DNA from: Bacteroidia bacterium
GTDB lineage: Bacteria > Bacteroidota > Bacteroidia > Flavobacteriales > Flavobacteriaceae
Length of the DNA: 64,000 bases
NCBI GenBank assembly: GCA_030431055.1
Contig: JAUIJA010000002.1
Coordinates: 1-64,000, forward strand
Direction: 5' to 3'
Part shown: positions 8,368-18,837 of the stretch, piece by piece
How the letters are laid out: the number at the start of each line of letters is the position of its first letter
Numbering within the stretch: the stretch's first letter is position 1
The notes under the pieces: generated by a model
The model's database searches: none
What the model saw: only the letters and a program-made list of their open reading frames with translations
What the model was told of the DNA's origin: nothing
Made by a program: the position numbers and the translations under genes

Positions 8368-9207
8368 ATGTTTCGTTTATTATCTATAGAATTTCAAAAA
8401 ATATTAAAAAACAGAGCAAGTAAATTTTTAGTTTTAGCCTATTTTGTTCTACTCTCATTTATTGCATTTATAGTTTCCATCGAATTCGAATTGGGTGATT
8501 TTAAATTACGCGTTGCTGATCAAGGAATATTTAATTTTCCTTATATTTGGCATTTTAACACATATATTGCGGCTTGGTTTAAATTATTCTTGGCAATCGT
8601 TGTCGTTTCTATGATGGCAAATGAATATAGCTACGGAACATTAAAACAAAACCTAATCGACGGATTAAGTAAAAAAGAATTTATTCTTTCTAAGTTTTAT
8701 ACGATTGTTGTATTTGCTTTATTTTCAACAGTTTTTGTGTTTGTTTTATCGTTGATTTTAGGCTATTCATTTTCATCTTATAATGAAGCGTCAATAGTTT
8801 TTTCAGATTTAGATTATTTATTTGCTTTTTTTATTAAGCTGGTTGCCTTTTTCTCTTTCTGTTTATTTCTAGGTATTTTAGTAAAAAGAAGCGCTTTTGC
8901 TTTGGGTTTTTTATTTATACTTTTTGTGGGAGAATTCATTATTTACAACCTTTTACGATGGGATTTTTATCCAAAAACCGATGTTTATAAACACGTAACG
9001 CAATTTTTCCCTTTAATGTCGATGAGTAATCTTATTAATGAACCTTTTTCTCGACTTTCTGCCATAAAAAATATTGAAGCTACAATTACTGGCGAGAGTG
9101 TTGAGAGATTGTATGATGTTCAGTTTACAGAAATTGCCATTGTTCTTGCTTGGACTTTAACATTTATTTGGCTATCCTATAAATTGTTACAAAAGCGAGA
9201 TTTATAG
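8368..9207 (+). CDS. ABC-2 type exporter, permease subunit
   Basis: A 279-residue membrane protein with about six membrane segments (first near residues 18-38, last near 250-270) and the soluble-loop motif MMANEYSYGTLKQNLIDGLS, which is characteristic of ABC-2 permeases. It follows the ATPase gene by 5 nt and together they form a complete exporter. The substrate cannot be deduced. The downstream type IX substrate gene has a promoter-like sequence overlapping this gene's end. Confidence 0.85.
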   Translation: MFRLLSIEFQKILKNRASKFLVLAYFVLLSFIAFIVSIEFELGDFKLRVADQGIFNFPYIWHFNTYIAAWFKLFLAIVVVSMMANEYSYGTLKQNLIDGLSKKEFILSKFYTIVVFALFSTVFVFVLSLILGYSFSSYNEASIVFSDLDYLFAFFIKLVAFFSFCLFLGILVKRSAFALGFLFILFVGEFIIYNLLRWDFYPKTDVYKHVTQFFPLMSMSNLINEPFSRLSAIKNIEATITGESVERLYDVQFTEIAIVLAWTLTFIWLSYKLLQKRDL

Positions 9208-9215
9208 TATCTTTG
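9184..9215 (+). promoter_or_regulatory. Possible promoter for the first sorting-domain protein
   Basis: TTG (9184-9186), 21 nt, TATCTTTG (9208-9215) fit TTG/N17-23/TAnnTTTG. The ATG at 9224 is only 8 nt past the box, so a transcript from here would have almost no leader. Confidence 0.4.
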
Positions 9216-9223
9216 CAGATGCT

Positions 9224-11251
9224 ATGACGAAAAAGAAATTTCACATTTTTCTTATTTTATTATCTTTTCAGTATGGGTTTGCTCAATATATTTCAGTTGA
9301 CGAATCTTATACTGCCGAAGAATTAGTTGAAGATGTTTTATTTTCCAACTCGTGTGCTTCTGTTTCAAATGTTTCTGTTTCTGGCGGAAATTTTGGAACA
9401 GGAGAAATGAGTTGGGGTTATTTTAATGCCAACGGTTCATCTTTTCCATTTCAAGATGGCATAATTTTAAGTACGGGAAAAATAAATAACGCTATTGGTC
9501 CAAATGATTCACTACTAGATGATGGTGGAAATATGAATTGGAATGGTGATAGCGATTTAAATCAAGCTCTTGGCTTGTCGAATACATTTAACGCGTCCGT
9601 TTTAGAATTTGATTTTGTTCCAATATCCAATAAAATTAGTTTTGATTTTATTTTGTCTTCCGAGCAATATTTGACCAATCCATCTCCTAATCAATGTAAT
9701 TATACTGATGGTTTTGCTTTTTTAATCAAAGATGTAAATGATTCAAGCTATCAAAATATAGCCTTAGTACCAAACACTAATATTCCTATAAAAATAAATA
9801 CCGTAAGAGGACAAGGCACAATTTGTCCACCAGCGAACGAACAATATTTTGATGCTTTCAATGGTGTTAATCATCCAACAAATTTTAACGGACAAACAAA
9901 ATCAATTACAGCAGAAGCAAACGTAATTGCTGGAAATACCTATCACATAAAATTAGTAATTGCCGATGAAGGAAATTACCGCTACGATTCGGCTATTTTC
10001 TTAAAAGGCGGAAGTTTTACTTATGATGTAGACCTAGGAATTGACAGAACTATTGCTAATGGAAATCCTATTTGTCATGATGAAAGTTTTTCGCTAGATG
10101 CAACAAGTTTTAATGCCACAACTTATGAATGGTATTTCAACAACAATTTAATTCCAGGTGAAACCAATAGTACTCTTAACTTAAATCCACCTTATAATAA
10201 TTCAGCAAACGGATTGTATTCGGTTATTGTAGATGCTGGAAATCCTTGTGAAAGAAAAGGAGAAATAAATTTAGATTTTGTTACCAACTTATCAATAGAT
10301 GATAATACTTTTGGAATTTGTGATAGCGATTCGGTTCAAGATGGAAAAACAGCATTTTCTTCAACAAATTTTAATGATATACTTGCAACATTATTCACGA
10401 ATTTACCTCCAAATTATACTGTAGCATTTTTTGAAAATCCGAGCGATACTAACCCAATTTCATTTCCTTTCACCAATTCTTCAGCATTTTCACAAACTGT
10501 ATATGCAAAAATTACAAACTTCAATTGTTTTGCAAATGACGCATTTCCAGTTTATTTAAGTGTAACTCCTTTTGATGAAGGTATTCAAGATGAAACTATA
10601 GGTTTATGCGATGGTAGTGAAGTAATTCTTCAAGCCGAACAAGGTTATAATTATGTATGGAATTCTGGCGAAACATCTTCATCAATATTGGTAAATTCTC
10701 CAGGAAATTATAGTGTCGAAATCACAAATTCAAATTCATGTTCGGTTACTAAAACTTTTACAGTAATTGGTTCCGAAATAGCTACGATTTCTAATGTAAT
10801 AATCAACGACTTTTCAATCCATAATTCTGCTCAAATAGTTGTAGAAGGAACTGGTGATTACGAATTTTCTATTGATGGAATTAATTACCAAGAAAATTCA
10901 ACTTTTTACAATTTAGAAGAAGGAGAATATACTGTTTTCGTGAATGATAAAAATGGTTGTGGTGTAATTTCTACTACATTTTACATACTCGATTACCCGA
11001 AGTTTTTCACTCCAAATGGTGATGGCTACAACGACACTTGGAATATTAAAAATCTAGAAAAAAGAGGGTTGCAAGCGAGCAAAATTTATATCTTTGACAG
11101 ACTTGGAAAACTACTCAAACAAGTTAATCCTGAAAGTCAAGGTTGGAACGGAACATTCAACGGGAACATGCTTCCTTCTGAAGATTATTGGTTTGTTTTA
11201 GAACTAACAAACGGTAAAACGATAAAAGGTCATTTTGCTTTAAAACGATAA
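9224..11251 (+). CDS. Type IX secretion substrate, choice-of-anchor L and type B sorting domains
   Basis: A 675-residue exported protein. After a signal peptide ending GFAQ it has a choice-of-anchor L domain (about residues 25-270, containing ILSTGKINNAIGPN and FDFILSSEQYL), a central Ig-like/PKD-like region, and a C-terminal ~85-residue domain beginning PKFFTPNGDGYNDTWNI and ending IKGHFALKR. That end is the gliding-motility type B sorting domain recognised by the type IX machinery, so the product should be released or displayed on the cell surface. It is 8 nt upstream of a full paralogue. Confidence 0.88.
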   Translation: MTKKKFHIFLILLSFQYGFAQYISVDESYTAEELVEDVLFSNSCASVSNVSVSGGNFGTGEMSWGYFNANGSSFPFQDGIILSTGKINNAIGPNDSLLDDGGNMNWNGDSDLNQALGLSNTFNASVLEFDFVPISNKISFDFILSSEQYLTNPSPNQCNYTDGFAFLIKDVNDSSYQNIALVPNTNIPIKINTVRGQGTICPPANEQYFDAFNGVNHPTNFNGQTKSITAEANVIAGNTYHIKLVIADEGNYRYDSAIFLKGGSFTYDVDLGIDRTIANGNPICHDESFSLDATSFNATTYEWYFNNNLIPGETNSTLNLNPPYNNSANGLYSVIVDAGNPCERKGEINLDFVTNLSIDDNTFGICDSDSVQDGKTAFSSTNFNDILATLFTNLPPNYTVAFFENPSDTNPISFPFTNSSAFSQTVYAKITNFNCFANDAFPVYLSVTPFDEGIQDETIGLCDGSEVILQAEQGYNYVWNSGETSSSILVNSPGNYSVEITNSNSCSVTKTFTVIGSEIATISNVIINDFSIHNSAQIVVEGTGDYEFSIDGINYQENSTFYNLEEGEYTVFVNDKNGCGVISTTFYILDYPKFFTPNGDGYNDTWNIKNLEKRGLQASKIYIFDRLGKLLKQVNPESQGWNGTFNGNMLPSEDYWFVLELTNGKTIKGHFALKR

Positions 11252-11258
11252 ATAAATT

Positions 11259-13388
11259 ATGTCTAAAAAGGTTTTTTTCATCTTTTCTTTTGTAATAACT
11301 CTATTACCTATAAGTGAACTTTATTCGCAAAATAGAGAACTAAAAGCCAATAAAATAAAAGCCAATAAAATAAAAAGGAGTCAAACTTTTAAACAAGCAG
11401 CTCCTAATGCTTCTATTACTATTGATGAAACTTTAACCGCTGAAGAATTAGTAAGAGATGTGCTCATAAATAGTAGTTGTGCTAATGTTTCAAATTTTTC
11501 AGTTTCAGGAGGTAATTTTGGAAATGGTGAAAAATCTTTTGGTGCTTTTAATGCAAACGGAACTGTTTTCCCTTTTCAAGAAGGCATTATTTTAACAAAT
11601 GGAAAAGTAGGTAGTGCTTCAAACCCTAGAACCAACCTAGCTTCAGATGGCGATAATAATTGGGCTGGAGATTATGATTTAGATCTAATTTTAAATATTT
11701 CCTCTAATAATGCAACTGTTTTAGAATTTGATTTTGTTCCTTTAGGAAATAAAATTAGTTTTGATTACATTTTTGCTTCTGAAGAATATGAGCAAAACTC
11801 AACCTATCCTTGTACTTATTCTGACGGTTTCGCTTTTTTATTAAAAGAAGTAGGAACTCCTAATTATCAGAACTTAGCACTAATTCCAAACACAAATATT
11901 CCTGTAAAAGTAACTACAGTTCATCCTAATATTCCAGGCGCTGGTGGCTGTGGAGCTCAAAATCAACAATATTTTGGTGGATTTAACAATGCGACATATC
12001 CTTCGGTTTATGATGGACAAACTGTTATTTTGAGAGCTGAAGCTAATGTTACGCCAAATACAACATATCATATAAAACTAGTTATTGGAGACGAAAATGA
12101 TAACAGTTATGATTCGGCTATTTTCTTAGCTGGAGGAAGTTTTAACCTAGGAAAAGATCTTGGAGAAGATAGAAGTGTCGTAAATGGAAAACCTATTTGC
12201 ACCAATGATTATATTGATGCTACAACTGAAAATGCAACTGCATACCAGTGGTTTTTTAATGGAAACCCTATTAATGGAGAAACATCTTCTAAATTACATT
12301 TCTCACCTCCTTTTGACAATGCTACACAATCTGGAAATTATTCTGTTGAAATTAGTTTTGGTGGAACTTGTAACTCTATGTCAAATAATATTTTTGTTGA
12401 ATTTGCCGAAGAACTTATCGTTAATGAAAATAGCTATTCTAAATGTGACCAAGATAGTTTACAAGATGGAAATACCGAATTTACAATAACAGATTTTAAT
12501 ACAATTAGAAGTCAATTATTTACTAACATCCCTAATAATTATATCGTTAGTTTTTACGAAGATATAGATGCAACCACTCCTATTTCTACACCTTTTGTAA
12601 ACAGTACAGCAAACCAGCAAATTGTCTATGCTAAAATTTCAAATTTGCAAAACAATTGTTATCCAATTTATCCAATTGAATTAAACATAAACACATTTGA
12701 CGAACCTTCAGAAACGTTACCGTATTTAATTTGTGGAGATTCTGAAACAGTAACTTTAATTGCAGATAGTGGCTACCTGAACTATAGTTGGAATACAACT
12801 CCTACTCAAGACACGCCTTCAATTACAGTTTCAGACAGTGGAACATATGTGGTTACACTTGAAAATAATTCAAACTGTTTTGGAACTCAAACTTTTACAG
12901 TAAAAAAGTCTGGTTTAGCTACTATTACAAATATTGAAACAGTTGATTTTTCCGATAATAATTCAGTTGAAATTTTCGCTGAAGGAATTGGTGATTACGA
13001 ATATTCTATTGATGGAATTCACTTTCAAGATAGTGCTATTTTTAATTCTTTAGAAGCTGGAGAGTTTGTTGCTTTTGTAAGAGATAAAAATGGTTGCGGA
13101 ATGGTTTCTCAAGTATTTTTCATTTTAGACTCTCCAAAATTTTTCACACCAAATGGAGATGGCTACAATGACACTTGGAATGTTAAAAACCTAGCAAAAA
13201 GAGGTCTACAAACTAGTAAAATTTATATTTTTGATAGATTTGGAAAATTATTAAAACAAATTAGTCCAGAAAGTCAAGGATGGAACGGAACTTTTAACGG
13301 AACCCCACTTCCTGCCGAAGACTATTGGTTTGTTTTAGAATTAACAAATGGCAAAACGATAAAAGGTCATTTTGCTTTAAAACGATAA
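11259..13388 (+). CDS. Type IX secretion substrate, paralogue of the upstream gene
   Basis: A 709-residue exported protein with the same order as its neighbour: signal peptide, choice-of-anchor L domain (ILTNGKVGSASNPR, FDYIFASEEYEQN), Ig-like region, and the type B sorting domain from PKFFTPNGDGYNDTWNV to FALKR. The last ~75 residues differ from the upstream copy at only about ten positions, much less than the middle region. After the signal peptide it has an extra linker with a repeated KANKIKANKIK, encoded by a short direct DNA repeat (about 11344-11374). crcB starts 1 nt after its stop. Confidence 0.88.
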   Translation: MSKKVFFIFSFVITLLPISELYSQNRELKANKIKANKIKRSQTFKQAAPNASITIDETLTAEELVRDVLINSSCANVSNFSVSGGNFGNGEKSFGAFNANGTVFPFQEGIILTNGKVGSASNPRTNLASDGDNNWAGDYDLDLILNISSNNATVLEFDFVPLGNKISFDYIFASEEYEQNSTYPCTYSDGFAFLLKEVGTPNYQNLALIPNTNIPVKVTTVHPNIPGAGGCGAQNQQYFGGFNNATYPSVYDGQTVILRAEANVTPNTTYHIKLVIGDENDNSYDSAIFLAGGSFNLGKDLGEDRSVVNGKPICTNDYIDATTENATAYQWFFNGNPINGETSSKLHFSPPFDNATQSGNYSVEISFGGTCNSMSNNIFVEFAEELIVNENSYSKCDQDSLQDGNTEFTITDFNTIRSQLFTNIPNNYIVSFYEDIDATTPISTPFVNSTANQQIVYAKISNLQNNCYPIYPIELNINTFDEPSETLPYLICGDSETVTLIADSGYLNYSWNTTPTQDTPSITVSDSGTYVVTLENNSNCFGTQTFTVKKSGLATITNIETVDFSDNNSVEIFAEGIGDYEYSIDGIHFQDSAIFNSLEAGEFVAFVRDKNGCGMVSQVFFILDSPKFFTPNGDGYNDTWNVKNLAKRGLQTSKIYIFDRFGKLLKQISPESQGWNGTFNGTPLPAEDYWFVLELTNGKTIKGHFALKR

Positions 13389-13389
13389 T

Positions 13390-13758
13390 ATGATAAAAGG
13401 TGTTTTTTTAGTGGCAATTGGCGGTGGTCTAGGTAGTATTCTTAGGTATATTGCTAATGTTGCAATTGCTAAAAACTTACCTAACAAGCTTTATTTTTCT
13501 ACTTTTCTAGTCAATATTTTTGGTTGTTTGTTAATTGGCCTTTTAGTTGGTTTTCTTACCAAACAAAGTCAAAATGAAAATTTAAAACTTTTACTTATAA
13601 CCGGATTTTGTGGAGGTTTTACAACATTTTCAGCTTTTGGATTAGAAAATTTTTCTTTTTTAGAATCTGGTAATTACTTAACTGCCCTACTTTATACTGC
13701 ATTAAGTATTGTAATTGGAATACTTTTTGTAGGTTTAGGAATTTACATAGCAAAATAA
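13390..13758 (+). CDS. crcB: Fluoride exporter CrcB/Fluc
   Basis: A 122-residue, four-helix membrane protein of the Fluc/CrcB family that exports fluoride as a dual-topology dimer. Signature segments are GGGLGSILRYIAN near the N-terminus, TFLVNIFGCLLIGLL and GFCGGFTTFSAFGLE, the pore-lining Phe/Thr region. Only one nt separates it from the upstream sorting-domain gene, so it probably shares that transcript. I see no fluoride riboswitch, and no room for one. Confidence 0.93.
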   Translation: MIKGVFLVAIGGGLGSILRYIANVAIAKNLPNKLYFSTFLVNIFGCLLIGLLVGFLTKQSQNENLKLLLITGFCGGFTTFSAFGLENFSFLESGNYLTALLYTALSIVIGILFVGLGIYIAK

Positions 13759-13761
13759 TTT

Positions 13762-14775
13762 ATGTTTCAAAAAACAGATTTACAAGAATTAAAAAACATA
13801 CTTTCTACTCCAAAACGAATCTCAATCGTTTCACATCGCAACCCAGATGGTGATGCAATGGGTTCTTCGTTAGGGTTATTACACACTTTAAAGCAATTAA
13901 ATCACGAAGTTACTTTTGTTTCGCCAAATGAATTTCCAGAGTTTTTAGGTTGGTTACCAAAAGCTAACGAAGTAATTACTTTTGAACGTGACACTGAAAT
14001 AGCTAAAAAAGCGCTTACGGAAGCTGAATTAATTTTCACACTCGATTTTAATGCTTTTCATCGAACAGGAGAAAAAATGGGTGCTTTCCTAGCTACTTTA
14101 GACATTCCTATAGCTTTAATCGATCATCATGAATTACCAGATGATTATGCAAAATATCAATTTTCAGATACAAGTTACGGCTCAACTTGCCAAATGATTT
14201 ATGACTTCATCAATGCATTAGGTTATAATTCATTAATAAATAAAGATGTAGCTACTTGTATTTACACAGGAATTTTAACCGATTCTGGCGGATTTCGTTT
14301 TCCAAAAACAACACCAGAAACGCACAAATGTGTGGCCGAGTTAATTGAAAGAGGTGTTAATAATAGCGAAGTTTACAATCTTTTATACGATAATTCAACT
14401 TACAATCGTTTACAGTTATTAGGTAGAGCTTTACAAAATTTGAAAATTGTACCTGAGCATAATGCTTCTTACATCACGTTAACACAAGCCGAATTAGATG
14501 AATTTAACTTTCAAAAAGGCGATACTGAAGGAATTGTAAATTATGGTTTAACAATTAAAGATGTTTTTGTTACTGCAATTTTTATAGAAAATAAAGAAGA
14601 AGGAATTGTAAAAATTTCGTTCCGTTCGCAAGGAAATTATGATGTAAATAAATTTGCACGTAAATATTTTAATGGCGGCGGACATATAAATGCTGCTGGC
14701 GGAAAATCTTTTTCATCTCTTGAAGAAACTGTAAACCAATTTATTGCTAACTTAGCAAACCTAAATCAACTGTAA
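13762..14775 (+). CDS. nrnA: DHH/DHHA1 phosphoesterase, NrnA-like oligoribonuclease/pAp phosphatase
   Basis: A 337-residue DHH-family enzyme expected to degrade nanoRNAs or hydrolyse pAp. DHH motifs are VSHRNPDGDAMGSSLGL (I), TLDFNAFHR (II), ALIDHHELPDD (III) and YTGILTDSGGF (IV); the C-terminal DHHA1 domain carries FNGGGHINAAGG. Length is usual for NrnA. Three nt separate it from crcB, and its TAA overlaps the ATG of gldI at 14775, so it is co-expressed with gldI. Confidence 0.88.
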   Translation: MFQKTDLQELKNILSTPKRISIVSHRNPDGDAMGSSLGLLHTLKQLNHEVTFVSPNEFPEFLGWLPKANEVITFERDTEIAKKALTEAELIFTLDFNAFHRTGEKMGAFLATLDIPIALIDHHELPDDYAKYQFSDTSYGSTCQMIYDFINALGYNSLINKDVATCIYTGILTDSGGFRFPKTTPETHKCVAELIERGVNNSEVYNLLYDNSTYNRLQLLGRALQNLKIVPEHNASYITLTQAELDEFNFQKGDTEGIVNYGLTIKDVFVTAIFIENKEEGIVKISFRSQGNYDVNKFARKYFNGGGHINAAGGKSFSSLEETVNQFIANLANLNQL

Positions 14776-15320
14776 TGAAATATTCAATATACATACTATC
14801 ACTTTTCTTTATGTTAGTAAGTTGCTCGCAACAAAAGGCAAGAAAACCTATTTCAAACACCGAAAACAGTTTTATTAACGAATCTATAGAGCGTAATAAA
14901 AAACTTATCGCTGAAGAAGAAAAGTTAATTCAAGAAACAATTAAAAAAGATACGCTAAAAGAATACATTGCTTCTTCTAAAGGATATTGGTACAAATATG
15001 ACACTAAAGTTGATGCAGTAAATCCTACACCAAAAAGAGGTGATATCGCTTATTTTGATTATGAAATTAAAGATTTGGTTAACCAAATCATTTATTCTAA
15101 ACAAGAATTGAAACCTCAAGAATATTACGTTGACAAAGAAAATATCTTAATGGGATTACGAGATGGAATTAAATTGATGAGAAAAGGCGAACAAGTTACT
15201 TTCTTATTTCCTTCTCACATGGCTTTTGGTTATAGAGGCGACACTAAAAAAATTGGCGCAAACAAACCTATAATTTGTACTGTTACGCTAAACGATATTA
15301 AACCCGATTCAGTAAATTAG
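14775..15320 (+). CDS. gldI: Gliding motility-associated peptidyl-prolyl isomerase lipoprotein GldI-like
   Basis: A 181-residue lipoprotein: signal YILSLFFMLVSC with the lipid-anchored Cys at residue 17, a charged helical linker, then an FKBP-type domain (KPTPKRGDIAYFDYEI..., LMRKGEQVTFLFPSHMAFGY). GldI is required for gliding in Flavobacterium johnsoniae and is proposed to fold exported motility or type IX proteins. The position between a nanoRNase gene and a second PPIase gene is the arrangement I associate with gldI. Identity as GldI rather than another FKBP lipoprotein is likely but inferred. Confidence 0.82.
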   Translation: MKYSIYILSLFFMLVSCSQQKARKPISNTENSFINESIERNKKLIAEEEKLIQETIKKDTLKEYIASSKGYWYKYDTKVDAVNPTPKRGDIAYFDYEIKDLVNQIIYSKQELKPQEYYVDKENILMGLRDGIKLMRKGEQVTFLFPSHMAFGYRGDTKKIGANKPIICTVTLNDIKPDSVN

Positions 15321-15331
15321 ATAACTAAAAA

Positions 15332-16423
15332 ATGAAAAAAATGACCAGTTTATTTTTAGGCTTAATTGCTTTTTTCACGTCATGTAACAATCCTAACGAC
15401 AAGTTAGAAGATGGTTTATATGCAGACATTAAAACTTCAAAAGGAAATATAATGCTTCAACTTGAGTTTGAAAAAACTCCAGTTACAGTTGCCAATTTTG
15501 TTGCACTTGCAGAAGGAAATCATCCTTTTGCAGATGAAAAATTTGAAAAAAAACCTTTTTATGACGGATTAAAATTCCACCGAGTTATCAATGACTTCAT
15601 GATTCAAGGTGGTGATCCAGATGGAAATGGTTCTGGTGGACCAGGATATAAATTTAAAGATGAGTTTAATCCTGAATTAAAACACGATAGAGCTGGAATT
15701 TTATCAATGGCAAATGCTGGTCCAGGCACAAATGGATCACAATTTTTCATTACGCATAAAGCTACACCTTGGTTAGACAACATGCATACTGTTTTCGGAT
15801 ATGTAATTGAAGGACAAGATGTTGTTAACGCAATTGCTAAAGATGACGTAATTGAAGAAATTGAAATTATCCGTAAAGGAAGAGATGCAAAACGTTTTGA
15901 TGCTGTTAAAATATTTAAAGAATATTTTGAAAAAGAAGCTGAGGAATTAAAAGCTGAAACAGAACGTTTAGAAAAAGTAGCTCAAGAAAAAGTTTCTCAA
16001 ATAAATTATTTAAAAGAAAACGGAACAAAAACAGATTCTGGTTTAATTTATCAAGTAATTGAAAAAGGTAACGGAGAAAAACCTAAAAAAGGAACTAAAG
16101 TATTTATTAACTACTCTGGTCACTTAATAAACGGCGAGTTATTTGACTCAAGTAGCGAAATTGTTGCTAATAGATTTGGAAAATTAAATATTCAAAAACA
16201 AAAAGCTAACGGATACAAACCTATTCCATTTACTTATGGCGATAAATTAGGAATGATTCCAGGGTTTATTGAAGCTATTGAAAATATGTCTTATGGTGAT
16301 CGCATACAAGCTTATATTCCTTCAAATTTAGCTTGGGGTGAACAAGGTGCTGGTGGCGTAATTCCACCTAATGCAGATGTGGTTTTTGATATTGAATTAT
16401 TAAAACCAACACCAACTGAATAA
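15332..16423 (+). CDS. Cyclophilin-FKBP fusion peptidyl-prolyl isomerase, lipoprotein
   Basis: A 363-residue exported protein combining two unrelated prolyl isomerase folds. A short lipoprotein signal (LIAFFTSCN) is followed by a cyclophilin domain (about 30-190: [27 protein letters not shown]), a charged coiled-coil-like linker (about 200-230), and an FKBP domain (about 235-360: [22 protein letters not shown]-like [38 protein letters not shown]). It follows gldI by 11 nt, so two or three PPIase domains are made from one transcript, fitting a role in folding exported proteins. Confidence 0.87.
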   Translation: MKKMTSLFLGLIAFFTSCNNPNDKLEDGLYADIKTSKGNIMLQLEFEKTPVTVANFVALAEGNHPFADEKFEKKPFYDGLKFHRVINDFMIQGGDPDGNGSGGPGYKFKDEFNPELKHDRAGILSMANAGPGTNGSQFFITHKATPWLDNMHTVFGYVIEGQDVVNAIAKDDVIEEIEIIRKGRDAKRFDAVKIFKEYFEKEAEELKAETERLEKVAQEKVSQINYLKENGTKTDSGLIYQVIEKGNGEKPKKGTKVFINYSGHLINGELFDSSSEIVANRFGKLNIQKQKANGYKPIPFTYGDKLGMIPGFIEAIENMSYGDRIQAYIPSNLAWGEQGAGGVIPPNADVVFDIELLKPTPTE

Positions 16424-16443
16424 TAATTTTAGCTGTTAGAAAT

Positions 16444-16478
16444 AAAAAAGCCTTGCAATTAATTGCAAGGCTTTTTTA
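16444..16478. terminator. Bidirectional terminator between PPIase gene and typA
   Basis: Perfect palindrome AAAAAAGCCTTGCAATT/AATTGCAAGGCTTTTTT (16444-16477), able to terminate both convergent units. Confidence 0.9.
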
Positions 16479-16497
16479 TTTTTATAAACTTTTCTGT

Positions 16498-18294
16498 TTA
16501 CATTTTATTTCTCTTTCTATCTGTATCTTTCAACAAGATTTTACGTAAACGAATAGACTTTGGAGTAACTTCAACATACTCATCTTTTTGAATATATTCT
16601 AAAGCTTCTTCTAAAGTAAATTTCGTTGCAGGAACAATTTTAGTTTTATCATCAGCACCAGCAGAACGGAAGTTTGTCAACTGCTTTGTCTTCGTAATAT
16701 TAACAACCATATCATCTCCACGAGAGTTTTCTCCTACAACCTGACCTTCGTAAACATCTTCATTCGGATCAACAAAGAATTTACCTCTTTCTTGTAATTT
16801 GTTAATCGAATAAGGAATTGCTTTTCCGTTTTCCATAGAAATTAACGAACCATTAATTCTTCCAGGGATTTCACCTTTTAACGGTTGATATTCTATAAAA
16901 CGGTGTGTCATAATAGCTTCACCAGCAGTAGCCGTAAGTAACTGATTACGTAAACCAATAATTCCACGAGAAGGAATATTAAACTTAATAACCATTCGTT
17001 CTCCTTTTGGTTCCATGCTCAACATTTCACCTTTTCGAACAGTAACAAACTCAACCGCTTTACCTGAAACAGTTTCTGGCAAGTCAATTGTTAACTCTTC
17101 TATTGGCTCACATTTAACACCATCAATTTCTTTGATAATAACTTGTGGCTGACCAATTTGTAATTCATATCCTTCACGGCGCATCGTTTCAATTAAAACC
17201 GATAAATGTAGAACTCCACGACCAAAAACCATAAATTTATCAGCAGAATCTGTTTCATTAACACGAAGTGCTAAATTTTTCTCTAATTCTTTAGTCAAAC
17301 GCTCATTAATGTGGCGAGAAGTTACAAACTTTCCTTCTTTACCAAAGAAAGGCGAATCGTTAATCGTGAACAACATACTCATTGTTGGCTCATCAATAGC
17401 GATAGTCTGTAATGCTTCTGGATTTTCAAAATCAGCAACTGTATCTCCAATTTCAAAACCTTCTAAACCAACAAGCGCACAAATATCTCCAGCAACTACT
17501 TTTTCAACTTTTTTACGTCCTAAACCTTCAAAAGTATGTAGCTCCTTAAGTTTTGATTTTATAATTTTTCCGTCTCTTTTTACTAAAGAAACATTTTGAC
17601 CTTCTTTTAACTCACCACGTTGTAAACGACCAATTGCAATACGACCAGTAAATGAAGAGAAATCTAAAGATGTAATTAATAACTGAGGTGTCCCTTCAGA
17701 TACTTTCGGTGTAGGAATATGTTCTAAAACCATATCTAACAATGGTTCGATATTTTCAGTTTGATTTTTCCAATCATCACTCATCCAATTATTCTTAGCT
17801 GAACCGTAAACTGTTGGAAAGTCTAACTGCCACTCTTCTGCTCCAAGCTCAAACATTAAGTCAAAAACTTTTTCGTGAACTTCTTCTGGTGTACAGTTTT
17901 CTTTATCTACTTTATTAATTACAACGCAAGGTTTCAATCCTAAATCAATTGCTTTTTGTAATACAAATCGAGTTTGTGGCATAGGTCCTTCAAAAGCATC
18001 AACTAATAAAAGAACTCCATCAGCCATATTTAAAACACGTTCTACTTCTCCACCAAAATCGGCGTGACCAGGAGTATCAATTATGTTAATTTTAGTTCCT
18101 TTATAATTAACTGAAACGTTTTTAGAAACAATTGTTATCCCTCTTTCACGTTCTAAATCATTATTATCTAAAATTAATTCACCTGTACTTTCATTATCTC
18201 TAAAAAGTTGACAATGGTACATGATTTTGTCAACCAAAGTTGTTTTTCCGTGGTCAACGTGTGCAATAATTGCAATGTTTCTAATATCGTTCAT
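16498..18294 (-). CDS. typA: Translational GTPase TypA/BipA
   Basis: A 598-residue ribosome-associated GTPase of the EF-G-like superfamily involved in ribosome assembly and stress adaptation. G1 is [11 protein letters not shown]3 [15 protein letters not shown]4 NKVDK; the later β-barrel and EF-G V-like domains and the TypA-specific C-terminal region (GMLMSMEP-like [27 protein letters not shown]) are present. Length is usual. It is transcribed alone, with the rpsT terminator upstream. Confidence 0.97.
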   Translation of the reverse strand: MNDIRNIAIIAHVDHGKTTLVDKIMYHCQLFRDNESTGELILDNNDLERERGITIVSKNVSVNYKGTKINIIDTPGHADFGGEVERVLNMADGVLLLVDAFEGPMPQTRFVLQKAIDLGLKPCVVINKVDKENCTPEEVHEKVFDLMFELGAEEWQLDFPTVYGSAKNNWMSDDWKNQTENIEPLLDMVLEHIPTPKVSEGTPQLLITSLDFSSFTGRIAIGRLQRGELKEGQNVSLVKRDGKIIKSKLKELHTFEGLGRKKVEKVVAGDICALVGLEGFEIGDTVADFENPEALQTIAIDEPTMSMLFTINDSPFFGKEGKFVTSRHINERLTKELEKNLALRVNETDSADKFMVFGRGVLHLSVLIETMRREGYELQIGQPQVIIKEIDGVKCEPIEELTIDLPETVSGKAVEFVTVRKGEMLSMEPKGERMVIKFNIPSRGIIGLRNQLLTATAGEAIMTHRFIEYQPLKGEIPGRINGSLISMENGKAIPYSINKLQERGKFFVDPNEDVYEGQVVGENSRGDDMVVNITKTKQLTNFRSAGADDKTKIVPATKFTLEEALEYIQKDEYVEVTPKSIRLRKILLKDTDRKRNKM

Positions 18295-18380
18295 ACGTTG
18301 TTTTTTGAAGGTGCAAAATTAGTGCATTTTTTTTTATAAAACACTACTAATTAAAAAGATATAATAAAAAATTAATGCAT

Positions 18381-18406
18381 AAAAAAAGCTCTCACAAGGA
18401 GAGCTT
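18381..18406 (-). terminator. Terminator after rpsT
   Basis: On the minus strand, AAGCTCTC/GAGAGCTT (18399-18406 and 18386-18393) with a 5-nt loop is followed by a run of T. Confidence 0.85.
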
Positions 18407-18428
18407 ATCAATTTTATTTTATTTCAAA

Positions 18429-18680
18429 TTATAAACTAGCTACATGCTTAGTTAAACTTGATTTTAAGTTTGCTGCTTTATTAGCGTGAATAATGTTTTT
18501 CTTTGCTAATTTATCGATCATAGATATTACTGTTGGTAATTTCTCAGTAGCTTCTTTTTTATCAGTTGCAACACGAATAGCTTTAATAGCGTTACGTGTA
18601 GTCTTATGCTGATATTTATTTAAAACTCTTTTCTTTTCGTTGCTTCTAATTCTTTTTAAAGCTGACTTATGATTTGCCAT
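18429..18680 (-). CDS. rpsT: 30S ribosomal protein S20
   Basis: An 83-residue, highly basic helical protein of normal length: MANHKSALKRIRSNEKKR at the N-terminus, then TTRNAIKAIRVATDKK and IIHANKAANLKSSLTKHVASL. S20 binds 16S rRNA early in 30S assembly. It lies downstream of two tRNA-Glu genes on the same strand and may be read from the same or an adjacent promoter. Confidence 0.97.
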   Translation of the reverse strand: MANHKSALKRIRSNEKKRVLNKYQHKTTRNAIKAIRVATDKKEATEKLPTVISMIDKLAKKNIIHANKAANLKSSLTKHVASL

Positions 18681-18717
18681 TTTTAATTCTTTTTAATTGT
18701 AATAATAATTTATAAAC

Positions 18718-18779
18718 TATTAGTTAAAAAAGAAAAACCTCCCACAATTGCGTTACAATCACTTTGGTTTTAACTAATA
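18718..18779 (-). repeat. 12-bp perfect inverted repeat between tRNA-Glu genes and rpsT
   Basis: TATTAGTTAAAA (18718-18729) and TTTTAACTAATA (18768-18779) can form a 12-bp stem. An alternative inner pairing AAAACC/GGTTTT on the minus strand is followed by TTCTTTTTT, so the element may terminate the tRNA transcript. The role is inferred. Confidence 0.5.
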
Positions 18780-18837
18780 AAATAAAAATCAGAGACACTT
18801 GATGTTTATTTTACAAAACTTAATCACAACTAATTAG

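Noticed and set aside
9224..13388. Insertion-type duplication by a mobile element
   Set aside because: No transposase or terminal repeats around the paralogues; simple tandem duplication suffices.
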